NCBI GenBank assembly: GCA_030432405.1
Contig: JAUIHG010000010.1
Location: forward strand, 1-36,749
DNA: 36,749 bases
Direction of reading: 5' to 3'
Source of the DNA: Bacteroidia bacterium
GTDB taxonomy: Bacteria > Bacteroidota > Bacteroidia > Chitinophagales > BACL12
Under the pieces are notes generated by a model. The model was given only the letters and a program-made list of their open reading frames with translations. It was not told the DNA's origin and did not search any database. Below are positions 22,618 to 30,532 of the stretch, in pieces; the first letter of the stretch is position 1, and each line of letters starts with the position of its first letter. Position numbers and translations under genes: made by a program.

Positions 22618-23895
22618 ATGAAGATTTCGGCTTCCATTTATGCCCGCGCCTCTGTTGGCGATGCCCGCACCCTGGAAGCCACCGTTCGCGCGCTGGACGC
22701 GCACCGCGTGGATTACCTGCACGTGGATTGCGCCGATGATCCCGCCGTTTTTGAGGACATCCGGCGCATCCGTACCTGGAGCACCACGCCGATCGATCTG
22801 CACCTGATCGCTGCCGACCCCAGGCCCTACTACCCGCTGCTGCGGGAACTGAACGTGGAGCTGGTTTCGGTACAGGCCGAAAACCTGCAACAGCCCCTCG
22901 CGCCGCCGGCCGACCTGGCCCCGCGCTTCGGTTGGGCATGTACGGCCGATACACCGATTGAGGCTTTCGCCGAATGGCAGGAGCAGTTGAACGGTGGTAA
23001 AAGCGGCCAGACAGCCTCCGGATTTGTGCTCTTCATGGCCACCACCCCCGGCAAAAGCGGGGGCCGTTTTGATGCCCGAACCTTCCGCCGCATCCGCGAT
23101 TTCCGCCGCCGCTTTCCCGGCGTTCCCGTGCACGTGGACGGCGGCGTGGACGAGGAAGTCGGCTTCATCCTGCGCAACCATGGGGTGCGCGCCGCGGTGA
23201 CCGGTTCTTTTATCCTGGCGCAAGACCCATCGCCCTATCCTTCGCCTGGCGGCGAATACGGAACCCGGACCGGGACTTCCGCTACCGCAGCTCAGCAGCA
23301 CGGCCTCGGCGCACGGCTGGTGGCCTTGCACAAGGCCGAACCACTGGCGGATCAGGCCTATCGTGCCCAGGCCCCCGATGCCCAAGCTAGCGATGCAAAG
23401 GCCCCCGATGCCCGGGACACGGATGCCCTGGGCTCCGGAAAGCCCTCGGTCCGGACCGCCGCGCAGAGCGGATCCCGTTTCCGGGTGGCCGATTTCATGC
23501 TGCAGACCGACGAGTTGCCCCTGCTTCCCTGGCCGCAGGAAAACGCGGCAGGGACCGGTCCGCTACCCGATTTTGCCGCCCTCTTGCGCTGCATCGAAAC
23601 GCATGCCCTGGGCTTTGCCCTGCTGCAAAAACCGGATGGCCGTCTGGCGGGCTTGGTATCCAACGCCGACGTGCGCCGTGCCTTGTTGCGCCACCTCGAC
23701 GACCTGAACCGTGTTCAGGTGGCCGACTGCATCAACCCCCATCCTTTTTGCGCCCGTTCCGGACAAAGCGTTCCAGAACTGCTGCGGGCCGTGAAAGCCT
23801 GTCCATTTCCCGTCGCCTACTGCCCGGTCCTCGATGCCGAGGACCGTCTGGTGGGCGCCCTGCCCTTCAACAACCTCATCAAGGGAGAAGCATGA
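22618..23895 (+). CDS. Ribulose-phosphate 3-epimerase-like barrel fused to KdsD-like CBS pair
   Basis: Protein of 425 residues with two parts. Residues 1-200 follow the ribulose-5-phosphate 3-epimerase TIM barrel: S-A-S-I-Y at the start, H-V-D-C-A-D-D (His35, Asp37), D-L-H-L-I (His62), T-P-G-K-S-G-G-R-F (phosphate loop) and V-H-V-D-G-G-V (Asp174). All four metal ligands of the family are kept, but M-D-G and the V-N-P-G-F loop are altered, so it is a divergent member. Residues 201-285 are a low-complexity linker with a palindrome copy and four five-residue repeats. Residues 286-425 are two CBS motifs (GFALLQKPDGRLAGLVSNAD plus V-R-R-A-L-L; V-L-D-A-E-D-R-L-V-G-A-L-P-F), most like the CBS tail of arabinose-5-phosphate isomerase KdsD. 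I do not know this fusion. Its stop overlaps the start of the DAHP synthase gene by four bases, so the two are translationally coupled. It probably acts on ribulose 5-phosphate or a similar sugar phosphate, with the CBS pair sensing a nucleotide or product. Confidence 0.8.
   Translation: MKISASIYARASVGDARTLEATVRALDAHRVDYLHVDCADDPAVFEDIRRIRTWSTTPIDLHLIAADPRPYYPLLRELNVELVSVQAENLQQPLAPPADLAPRFGWACTADTPIEAFAEWQEQLNGGKSGQTASGFVLFMATTPGKSGGRFDARTFRRIRDFRRRFPGVPVHVDGGVDEEVGFILRNHGVRAAVTGSFILAQDPSPYPSPGGEYGTRTGTSATAAQQHGLGARLVALHKAEPLADQAYRAQAPDAQASDAKAPDARDTDALGSGKPSVRTAAQSGSRFRVADFMLQTDELPLLPWPQENAAGTGPLPDFAALLRCIETHALGFALLQKPDGRLAGLVSNADVRRALLRHLDDLNRVQVADCINPHPFCARSGQSVPELLRAVKACPFPVAYCPVLDAEDRLVGALPFNNLIKGEA
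23241..23256. repeat. TTCGCC palindrome in the barrel-CBS linker
   Basis: TTCGCC-TGGC-GGCGAA, perfect arms, read as S-P-G-G-E at the start of the linker between the epimerase-like barrel and the CBS pair. Confidence 0.65.
23368..23427 (+). repeat. 15-bp in-frame minisatellite in the barrel-CBS linker
   Basis: Four degenerate 15-bp units encode Q-A-P-D-A, Q-A-S-D-A, K-A-P-D-A and R-D-T-D-A. GCCCCCGATGCCC recurs exactly 30 bp apart (23371 and 23401). Copy number can change without a frameshift. Confidence 0.7.
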
Positions 23896-24905
23896 TCATC
23901 CACCTGCGTCCCGATACCCCGGAAGACCAATTGCGCGCCTTTGGCGAACGCCTCGGGGCCATCCACATCCGTCAGCCCGAACGCCATGTGCTGGTCACCA
24001 GCTCCAAACGCCAGGCCCTCAACGGCGAAGCCGAGGGGGTCGAGGACTACATCCAGGAGACCTTCGCCTTTGGCGACGACCGCCAACTGGCCGCCAAGAC
24101 CTATACCGGCGGCAAAATGCGCCGGGTGGCCCTGAGCGACAGCCTCGCCATCGGCGGGGATGCCATGGAAACGCTGATGATCACCGGGCCCTGCGCGGTG
24201 GAAAATGCCGCACAAATCGAAAAGGCGGCGGCCTTTCTGGCCGAACGCGGCGTGAAGGCCCTGCGCGCCGGCGCATTCAAGCCCCGCACCTCGCCCTACT
24301 CGTTCCAGGGCCTGGGTTTGGACGGCCTCAAGCTGCTTGCGCAAATGCGCGAACGCTACGGCTTTGCCATTGTCACCGAAGTCCGGGACGCCACCCATGT
24401 GGATGCGGTCATAGAATACGCCGATGTGGTGCAGATCGGCACCAAGGCCATGTACGACCAGGGCGTGCTGCGCCGCTGCGGCAAGGCCAACAAGGCCGTG
24501 CTCATCAAGCGCGGCTTTGGCAGCACGCTGCAGGAATGCGTGCAAGCCGCCGAATTTGTGCTTTCGGGCGGCAATGCCAACGTGGTGCTCTGCGAACGGG
24601 GCATCCGCACCTTTGAAGACAAAACCCGCTTTACGCTCGACCTATGCGGCGTGGCCTGGCTCAAGGAATACACCAACCTGCCGGTGGTCGTGGACCCTAG
24701 CCACGCCATGGGCTACCGTTACGGCGTGCCCGACCTTACCCGCGCAGCCGTGGCCATGGGCGTGGACGGGTTGTTGATCGAAACCCATCCCACACCAGAC
24801 CAGGCCTGGAGCGATGCCGCCCAGCAATTGGATTTTGACGGCTTTGCCGCCTTGCAGGACAGCGTGCAGGCTGTGGCTTCGGCCGTAGGCCGGACCATGA
24901 TTTAG
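23892..24905 (+). CDS. aroF: 3-deoxy-7-phosphoheptulonate (DAHP) synthase, type I-beta
   Basis: Protein of 337 residues. It condenses PEP and erythrose 4-phosphate to DAHP, the first step of the shikimate pathway. Residues 1-70 form a ferredoxin-like N-domain (M-I-I-H-L-R-P-D-T-P, then R-H-V-L-V-T-S-S) as in Thermotoga-type feedback-regulated enzymes. The barrel has M-I-T-G-P-C-A-V-E (Cys101 metal ligand), F-K-P-R-T-S-P-Y-S-F-Q-G-L-G at 129-142 (PEP/E4P site), IGTKAMYDQGVLRRCGK-like core and V-V-D-P-S-H-A-M-G. KPRTSPY identifies a DAHP synthase rather than KDO8P synthase, which has a K-A-N-R-S-S motif. The ATG overlaps the TGA of the epimerase-CBS gene (ATGA). The neighbouring KdsC-like phosphatase leaves open a related ulosonate product. 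Confidence 0.92.
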   Translation: MIIHLRPDTPEDQLRAFGERLGAIHIRQPERHVLVTSSKRQALNGEAEGVEDYIQETFAFGDDRQLAAKTYTGGKMRRVALSDSLAIGGDAMETLMITGPCAVENAAQIEKAAAFLAERGVKALRAGAFKPRTSPYSFQGLGLDGLKLLAQMRERYGFAIVTEVRDATHVDAVIEYADVVQIGTKAMYDQGVLRRCGKANKAVLIKRGFGSTLQECVQAAEFVLSGGNANVVLCERGIRTFEDKTRFTLDLCGVAWLKEYTNLPVVVDPSHAMGYRYGVPDLTRAAVAMGVDGLLIETHPTPDQAWSDAAQQLDFDGFAALQDSVQAVASAVGRTMI

Positions 24906-24931
24906 GCCACACAGCCAGGTTCAGGACCGAT

Positions 24932-25008
24932 CGTTCCATTACCTTGGATTTAGATTGGCTGTTTTTGACCCAGCGTTCCAGACCGACCGTTCCAGACTGC
25001 CCGTTCCA
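24932..25008 (+). repeat. CGTTCCA direct repeats before the KdsC-like gene
   Basis: CGTTCCA occurs at 24932, 24974, 24988 and 25002. The last three are spaced exactly 14 bp, forming a tandem CGTTCCAGACCGAC / CGTTCCAGACTGCC / CGTTCCA that ends 2 nt before the ATG at 25011. TACCTTGG at 24940-24947 is one mismatch from a -7 element. The repeats could be a protein-binding array or simple slippage in the leader. Confidence 0.65.
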
Positions 25009-25010
25009 AT

Positions 25011-25502
25011 ATGCACACCCCTCCTCGCCCCATCCGCCTGTTGGTCTTTGATGTGGACGGCACCCTGACCGACTCGGGCATGTACCTCTCCGAATCCGGC
25101 GAGGAATTCAAGCGCTTCCACACCCGCGATGGCATGGCCATGAAGCGCCTGGCCCGACGGGATGTGGCTGTGGGCTTGCTCAGTTCCGGCATGGGCAAGG
25201 TCATGGTGCAGCGCCGCGCGGAAATGCTCGGCCTGCCTTACTGCCATGTGGGCGATGTGCCCAAACTGCCCATTCTGGACCGTTGGCGGCAGGAATTGGA
25301 GCTGGACTGGGAAGAGGTGGCCTATGTTGGCGACGACGTCAATGACCTGGAATGCATCGCCACAGTGGGCTTTTCGGCCTGTCCGGCCGATGCGGTGCCT
25401 CGCGTCCGCGAAGCCGTGGACGTAGTGTTGGAACGCGTTGGTGGAGACGCGGCAGGCCGAGAATTCATCGACCGCTTCATCGGGGATTGCGCGGACTGGT
25501 AA
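25011..25502 (+). CDS. KdsC/YrbI-type HAD phosphatase
   Basis: Protein of 163 residues, the normal size for the C0-type HAD phosphatases that make KDO from KDO 8-phosphate (KdsC) or act on nonulosonate 9-phosphates. Motif I is F-D-V-D-G-T-L-T-D-S with Asp14 and Asp16. The S-G-E-E-F-K-R-F-H-T-R-D-G-M-A segment is the family's substrate-side signature. Motif II is L-L-S-S-G, and motif IV is YVGDDVNDLECI with Asp108/109. The usual T-G-R after motif II is replaced by S-G-M-G, so the exact substrate is uncertain. It follows the DAHP synthase gene by 105 nt with repeats in between and converges with argJ. A kdsA or kdsB gene is not seen here. Confidence 0.85.
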   Translation: MHTPPRPIRLLVFDVDGTLTDSGMYLSESGEEFKRFHTRDGMAMKRLARRDVAVGLLSSGMGKVMVQRRAEMLGLPYCHVGDVPKLPILDRWRQELELDWEEVAYVGDDVNDLECIATVGFSACPADAVPRVREAVDVVLERVGGDAAGREFIDRFIGDCADW

Positions 25503-25553
25503 GCCCTGGGTGGCCAGGCTGCAGGGCCATCGACAGCAGCTGCCCTTTCGCGC

Positions 25554-26861
25554 TCAGGTGGTATACACCGAATTGAACAGCACGTAGTCCGTGGTCAGGT
25601 CCGCTCCCCATGCAGTGGCTGCAGCATCCCCTTCGTGCACGTCCATGCAGACGGAGACAAAGGATTCCCGCAACAGCTTTTTGAGGTAGTTGCGGTCAAA
25701 ACTGTCCGGACTGCCTCCGCTCAATACGCGGACCATGTCCTTTTCCCCGCCCAGTTCCAGGTCCACCTTGGTGTAGTCAAAGGGCACCCCGGCATTGCCG
25801 GCCGCACAGAGGATCCGGCCCCAGTTGGGGTCGCGCCCGAACATGGCGGCCTTGACCAGGGTCGAGGAACTGATGGCGCGTGCCAGACGGCGTGCCGTCT
25901 CCACATCTTTGGCGCCTTTGACGCGGTACTCCACAAACTTGCTGGCGCCTTCGCCGTCGGAGACGATGAGTTTGGCCAGATGGGTGAGCATCAAATCGAG
26001 CTGTGTGCGGAAGGTGTCGTAGCCGGGATCGCTTTCGCTGGTCAGGGGCTCGTTGCCCGCCATGCCGTTCGCCAGAATGGCGACCATATCGTTGGTGGAC
26101 GAATCCCCGTCCACGGTGATCATGTTGAAGGTCTGGGCCACGCTTTCGCGCAGGGTGCGGTCCAGCAGCGTGGGCTCGATGGCTACGTCGGTAACCACAA
26201 AGGAGAGCATGGTGGCCATGTTGGGATGGATCATGCCCGAGCCCTTGGCAATACCGGCCATGTTGACCTCAAAGCCGTCCAATTCAAATTCGGCAAAGCC
26301 CTCTTTGGCAAAGGTGTCGGTGGTCAGAATGGCGTTGGCCGCAAAGGAGCCAGCGCTGGAACGGCGGCTGAGTTTGCTCACCGTTTCCCTGATGCCAGCC
26401 AGGATGTCTTCGGTGGGAAAGGGTTCACCGATCAGGCCGGTGGAGGCCACCAAAACCAGCTCCGGATCGATGTCCAGGGATTCGCCCAGGGTCTTGGCCA
26501 TGGCCTCGGCCCCTTTGGCGCCTTCCGGCCCGGTGCAGGCATTGGCGTTGCCGGCATTGATCACAATGCTCTGTGCCCGTCCATTGGCCACGTGGCGGCG
26601 GGAGACCTTCACGGGTTCAGCCACCACTTCATTTTGCGTGAACACGGCTGCCGCGGCCGCGGGCACTTCGGAGTGGATGATGGCCAGGTCGCGGCGCATG
26701 GATTTCACGCCCGTATGGGCCCCCCAGCAGGAGATGCCCCGCACGTTGGTGAGGTTTTTGACCATAGTTTGCGGGGGCCCGTCGGGCACGTTGGTGGCGG
26801 CCCCGTTGGACGAAGTTTTGGAAGGCGAAGGGGATGCGGTGGGGGTATCGGAACTGCTCAT
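25554..26861 (-). CDS. argJ: Bifunctional ornithine acetyltransferase / glutamate N-acetyltransferase
   Basis: Protein of 435 residues. It moves the acetyl group from N-acetylornithine to glutamate, closing the acetyl cycle of arginine synthesis. The family's self-cleavage site is present at Ala216-Thr217 in GSGMIHPNMATML; the Thr becomes the catalytic nucleophile of the beta chain. Other signatures are V-I-N-A-G-N-A-N-A-C-T-G near 101-111, V-A-S-T-G-L-I-G and A-M-F-G-R-D-P-N-W-G-R-I-L-C-A-A-G. The first 30 residues are a Ser/Thr/Pro-rich extension. It is the last gene of the argB-argD-argC-argJ cluster, 77 nt after argC. The strict C-terminal T-T-D-Y-V-L-F-N-S form is normal. A Met at residue 33 (26765) is an alternative start that gives the usual family length. 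Confidence 0.96.
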   Translation of the reverse strand: MSSSDTPTASPSPSKTSSNGAATNVPDGPPQTMVKNLTNVRGISCWGAHTGVKSMRRDLAIIHSEVPAAAAAVFTQNEVVAEPVKVSRRHVANGRAQSIVINAGNANACTGPEGAKGAEAMAKTLGESLDIDPELVLVASTGLIGEPFPTEDILAGIRETVSKLSRRSSAGSFAANAILTTDTFAKEGFAEFELDGFEVNMAGIAKGSGMIHPNMATMLSFVVTDVAIEPTLLDRTLRESVAQTFNMITVDGDSSTNDMVAILANGMAGNEPLTSESDPGYDTFRTQLDLMLTHLAKLIVSDGEGASKFVEYRVKGAKDVETARRLARAISSSTLVKAAMFGRDPNWGRILCAAGNAGVPFDYTKVDLELGGEKDMVRVLSGGSPDSFDRNYLKKLLRESFVSVCMDVHEGDAAATAWGADLTTDYVLFNSVYTT

Positions 26862-26938
26862 AAGGAGAGGGAAGCTACGTAAACAGGTATTGGATGGGGT
26901 TTAGGCTGAGTGCAGGACAGTGGTGCATGAGAGGCCGC

Positions 26939-28003
26939 TTAGGGCGCTAGCGGCACCAGGCGCAGGCCCTCGGTTTCCGGGAAGTCCAGCATGAGGTTCA
27001 TGTTCTGCACGGCCTGCCCGGCCGCGCCTTTGACCAGGTTGTCGATGGCCGAAAGCACCAGCACCATGCCGGTTCGCGCATCGTACACGGGCATGATGTC
27101 CACGTGGTTGGAAGCCCGCACATCTTTAAGGGATGGTGCCTGCTGCCGCAGGCGAACAAAAGGCTCATCGCCGTAGGCGTCCCGGTACAGGGCCTCAAGG
27201 GATTCGGCCGAAAGGCCGGCATCCGCCCTGGGCCGGGCATAGACCGTGGAGAGGATGCCGCGGTCCACCGGCAACAGGTGCGGTGTGAACTGCACGTGCA
27301 GGGGCTGCCCGCCCGCCTTTTTGCTGGCCAGGGCGAGTTGCTCCTCGATTTCGGCGGTATGCCGGTGTCCGGCCACGCCATAGGCGCGGAAATTGTCCGC
27401 CACGTTGGCGTAGTGCGTGGTGGGCTTTGGCTTGACGCCCGCACCGGTGACCCCGCTTTTGGCGTCGGCCACCAGGGGCCCTTCCACCAGACCGGCTTCC
27501 ACCAATGGGGCAAGGGCAAGGATCGTGGCGGTTGGATAACAGCCCGGATTGGCAACCAGTTTGGCGCTGCGGATGGCCTTGCGGTGCCGCTCGGGCAGGC
27601 CATATGCCGCGCCTTTGAAGCCTTCCGGGTCACGGTGCTCCACACCATACCATTGGGCATAGGGCTCGGGACCGGACAGCCGGTAATCCGCAGATAGGTC
27701 TACGATCGGAATACCCTCCGGGCGAAAACGCGCCACCGCATCCATGCTTACCGTATGCGGCAGGGCCAGGAAAATGAGGTCCGGCTTCAGGGCCGGAACA
27801 TCCTCCATGCGTTTGAGGGGCATGTCCACCAGACCGCCAAAAGCGGGATGCACGTCACTGAATGGAACGCCGGCGCGGCTTTCCGAGGTAATGGCCACGA
27901 TGTCCACGCGGGGATGGCCGATCAACAGGCGGACCAGTTCGGAGCCGGTATAACCGGTTGCGCCGACGATGGCGATGCGGGCACGGGATGGGGATGATGG
28001 CAT
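26939..28003 (-). CDS. argC: N-acetyl-gamma-glutamyl-phosphate reductase
   Basis: Protein of 354 residues. It reduces N-acetylglutamyl phosphate to the semialdehyde with NADPH, the third step of arginine synthesis. The Rossmann loop is V-G-A-T-G-Y-T-G-S-E-L near 13-23, followed by VDLSADYRL and the active-site N-P-G-C-Y-P-T with Cys155. G-H-R-H-T-A-E-I-E carries the conserved His. The ATG at 28003 gives a normal start (R-A-R-I-A-I-V-G-A-T-G shortly after); an upstream in-frame extension looks non-coding. It lies 114 nt after argD and 77 nt before argJ. Confidence 0.97.
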   Translation of the reverse strand: MPSSPSRARIAIVGATGYTGSELVRLLIGHPRVDIVAITSESRAGVPFSDVHPAFGGLVDMPLKRMEDVPALKPDLIFLALPHTVSMDAVARFRPEGIPIVDLSADYRLSGPEPYAQWYGVEHRDPEGFKGAAYGLPERHRKAIRSAKLVANPGCYPTATILALAPLVEAGLVEGPLVADAKSGVTGAGVKPKPTTHYANVADNFRAYGVAGHRHTAEIEEQLALASKKAGGQPLHVQFTPHLLPVDRGILSTVYARPRADAGLSAESLEALYRDAYGDEPFVRLRQQAPSLKDVRASNHVDIMPVYDARTGMVLVLSAIDNLVKGAAGQAVQNMNLMLDFPETEGLRLVPLAP

Positions 28004-28117
28004 AAAATGGAGGGGGATGGGAAAAGGGTGGTAGCGGAAGCCGGTAAATGGCGGTGCGGTGCAAGGGAGCGGCACCATCGGTCAGGCGGCGCAAAAGCCC
28101 GAAAGCATGGGATGCCA

Positions 28118-29350
28118 TCAGGCTTCGCCGGAGGCGGCAGCAGCAGAAGCTTTCACCGGCTCGGTGGCCGGTTCAAGGGCCTCCAGGGCGTCGGCCAGAG
28201 CCTCAACGATGGCTTCCAAATCGGCATAGGGAATATTGAGCGCCGGGACAAAACGCAGCACATTGCCGGCCGTGGAATTGGCCAGTACGCCGCGCTCCAG
28301 CATGGCGGCGGCCAGGGGCTTGGTGTTGAACCCGCAGACCAGGCCCAGCATCAGTCCTTTTCCGCGGATGCGCTGGATGCCGGGATGGCCGATCTTTTCG
28401 ATGCGGCGGCGCAACCAACGGCCCTTCTCATGCGCTTCACGGCAGAGGTCTTCCTCTTCGATCACGTCCAGCACCGTCAAGGCTGCCGCGCAGGCCATGG
28501 GATTGCCGCCAAAGGTGCTGCCGTGGTCGCCGGGCACGATGGCCTTGGCCACGGATTCGCGCGCCAGCGCAGCCCCGACGGGAAAACCGCCACCTAGGCC
28601 TTTGGCCAGGGCCATGAGGTCGGGCTGCACATCGTAGCGGTCCTTGGCAAACCAGGCGCCGGTGCGGCCCACGCCGGTCTGGACTTCGTCAAAAATGAGC
28701 ACGATGCCTTCCTTCTGGCAGAGCTCGGCGGCCGCTCGGAGGTAACAGGGCCGTGCCGGCCGAACACCGCCTTCGCCCTGGATCGGCTCGAGGATCAGCG
28801 CGCCCACATCGTCGGTGATGGCCGCGCGCAGGGCCTCCAGGTCGTTGAAAGCCACCTGGCGGAAACCCTCTGGTATGGGTTCAAAACCTTGCGCATAAGC
28901 GGGTTTGCCCATGGCCAGGGTGGCCATCGTCCGGCCGTGGAAACTGCCTTCGGCGAACAGCACCGTGCCGCCACGGCCGCGCGCGTGGGCGGCCTTCCGC
29001 GCAATTTTGATGCAAGCCTCAACGGATTCCGCACCGGAATTGGTCAGGAATACCCGGTCCATGCCCGACAGCGCAACAAGGCGCTCGGAAAGCTGGAGCT
29101 GTGGTTCGGTCAGCACAAAATTGGACACGTGCATCAGGCTTTTGGCCTGAGCGGTGAGCGCATCCACGAGGCGCGGGTGGCTGTGGCCCAACGCATTGAC
29201 CGCAATGCCGGCCAGCGCATCGATGTATTCGTTGCCTTCGGCATCCACAAATCGGGAGCCCTGGCCGCTGACGGCGGTGACGGGATAGCGGTTGAAGGAG
29301 CGCAGGTAGACGCGCTGGTCGCGTTCGGAATAGGTTTGGTTCAGGGACAT
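28118..29350 (-). CDS. argD: Acetylornithine aminotransferase
   Basis: Protein of 410 residues, a class III PLP aminotransferase that converts N-acetylglutamate semialdehyde to N-acetylornithine. The PLP lysine is Lys250 in L-M-A-L-A-K-G-L-G-G-G-F-P. Asp221 in L-I-F-D-E-V-Q-T-G and the phosphate site N-S-G-A-E-S-V-E (104-111) are also visible, and the C-terminus has G-L-M-L-G-L. The ATG at 29350 fits the family (M-S-L-N-Q-T-Y-S-E-R). The last dozen residues are an Ala/Ser tail ending A-S-G-E-A, where a degenerate TTCGCC-GGA-GGCGGC palindrome (28124-28138) overlaps the stop region. It lies 49 nt after argB. Confidence 0.96.
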   Translation of the reverse strand: MSLNQTYSERDQRVYLRSFNRYPVTAVSGQGSRFVDAEGNEYIDALAGIAVNALGHSHPRLVDALTAQAKSLMHVSNFVLTEPQLQLSERLVALSGMDRVFLTNSGAESVEACIKIARKAAHARGRGGTVLFAEGSFHGRTMATLAMGKPAYAQGFEPIPEGFRQVAFNDLEALRAAITDDVGALILEPIQGEGGVRPARPCYLRAAAELCQKEGIVLIFDEVQTGVGRTGAWFAKDRYDVQPDLMALAKGLGGGFPVGAALARESVAKAIVPGDHGSTFGGNPMACAAALTVLDVIEEEDLCREAHEKGRWLRRRIEKIGHPGIQRIRGKGLMLGLVCGFNTKPLAAAMLERGVLANSTAGNVLRFVPALNIPYADLEAIVEALADALEALEPATEPVKASAAAASGEA

Positions 29351-29399
29351 AACAGAAGTGGGTGGCCAAATGGGTTCGGTGCTGGGGCGGATGCGTGGC

Positions 29400-30347
29400 T
29401 CAGGGCGTGACCAGGGTGCCGGGGGCCGCATCGCTGAAGATGCGGGCCAGTTCCACGGGTTTGGTGCCGTTGGCGATGCGCGCTTTTCGGGCGCCGCCCT
29501 GCAGGGCGATGCGGCAGGCGTCCAGTTTGGGGAGCATACCGCCGGAGATGACGCCTTCGCGCGTGAGCGCATCCACGTCTCCGAGGGGCAGGCGCGCCAT
29601 GGTGGATTCGGGGTCCTCCGGATCGGCGCGCAGTCCATCCACGTCGGTCAACAGTACCAGGCTTTGCGCGTTCAGGGCGGCGGCCAGATGGCCGGCAAAC
29701 ACGTCGGCATTGACGTTGTAGCCCTGCCCCTGCGCATCGCAGGCCAGGCAGGCAACGACCGGCATGAAACCCGCATCAAGCAATGCGTGCAACAGGCCGG
29801 GTTGGACCTTTTCTACTTCACCAACTCGGCCGAGATCCACACGGACTTCCTTGCCCATGGGGTCGCGGTAGCGGTGCTGTTTGGGACGGACGCGCACCAT
29901 TTCACCATCACAGCCGGTAAGGCCGACGGCGGCATGGCCGAGCGCTTGCAGGCGGCGGACCAAAACGGCATTTACATCCAGGCGCAAAGCCCGCTCCACG
30001 CTGGCAAAGGCCTCCGGTGGCGTGATGCGGTGGCCATCGGAAAACCGGCTTTTGTGGCCATCGGCTTCCATGGCCTTGCCGATGAAAGGCCCGCCGCCGT
30101 GCACCAGCACCACGCGGTAGCCGGAAAGGCTCCAGGAAGCCACGGTCCGCAGGACGCCGTCGCGCAGCTCGGGTTCGGTCATGGCATTGCCGCCGTATTT
30201 GATCAACAGGATCGGCGCCGCACTCGGGTTGGTGGATCGGGCCTTGGCCGGATCGGGATGGGCGTTTTTGCCTTGATTTCCCTTTTCAGGGCTTGCAGGA
30301 CTGTTTTCAGCGGGTTGTTTGGACGTGGAATGGGGGGCTTGAGGCAT
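29400..30347 (-). CDS. argB: Acetylglutamate kinase
   Basis: Protein of 315 residues. It phosphorylates N-acetylglutamate, the second step of arginine synthesis. The amino-acid-kinase fold shows L-L-I-K-Y-G-G-N-A-M (Lys50), V-L-V-H-G-G-G-P-F-I, V-G-L-T-G-C-D-G, Y-N-V-N-A-D and the A-D-V-F-A-G-H-L-A helix. G-G-M-L-P-K-L-D-A-C near 270 has the conserved Lys. The first 45 residues are an extra Ser/Pro/Lys-rich segment with no domain, probably disordered, in place of the N-terminal helix of arginine-inhibited enzymes. It is the first gene of the arg cluster; ATAAGATA at 30353-30360 gives TATCTTAT on the minus strand, two mismatches from a -7 element. Divergent from the ABC exporter. Confidence 0.95.
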   Translation of the reverse strand: MPQAPHSTSKQPAENSPASPEKGNQGKNAHPDPAKARSTNPSAAPILLIKYGGNAMTEPELRDGVLRTVASWSLSGYRVVLVHGGGPFIGKAMEADGHKSRFSDGHRITPPEAFASVERALRLDVNAVLVRRLQALGHAAVGLTGCDGEMVRVRPKQHRYRDPMGKEVRVDLGRVGEVEKVQPGLLHALLDAGFMPVVACLACDAQGQGYNVNADVFAGHLAAALNAQSLVLLTDVDGLRADPEDPESTMARLPLGDVDALTREGVISGGMLPKLDACRIALQGGARKARIANGTKPVELARIFSDAAPGTLVTP

Positions 30348-30443
30348 GGCCGATAAGATAAGGGGTGCATGACGCCCTCCCTGGACCAGCCGGAACTGCC
30401 GGGAGTCGGATCGGTTCCGGCATGCCTTCGCCCGTCAAGGGCG

Positions 30444-30451
30444 TATTTTTG
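30444..30451 (+). promoter_or_regulatory. Promoter -7 element of the ABC exporter gene (TATTTTTG)
   Basis: TATTTTTG matches TAnnTTTG, 82 nt upstream of the ATG at 30533. It directly abuts a degenerate member of the palindrome family, TTCGCCC-GTCAA-GGGCGTA (30427-30445). Confidence 0.55.
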
Positions 30452-30532
30452 CGGGGTTTCCCGCAGGCTTGGCGCGCTGAACCACCCCTCCCGCGCCATG
30501 GAACGCCCGCTCATTCTTCCGCCTTCCGATCC

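Noticed and set aside
26069..26084. TTCGCC-AGAAT-GGCGAC in argJ
   Set aside because: One arm is imperfect and the residues (A-I-L-A-N-G) are conserved in the family.
26707..26722. CGCCCGTATGGGC in argJ, resembling the intergenic palindrome core
   Set aside because: The outer TTC/GAA arms are missing and the segment encodes a normal part of ArgJ.
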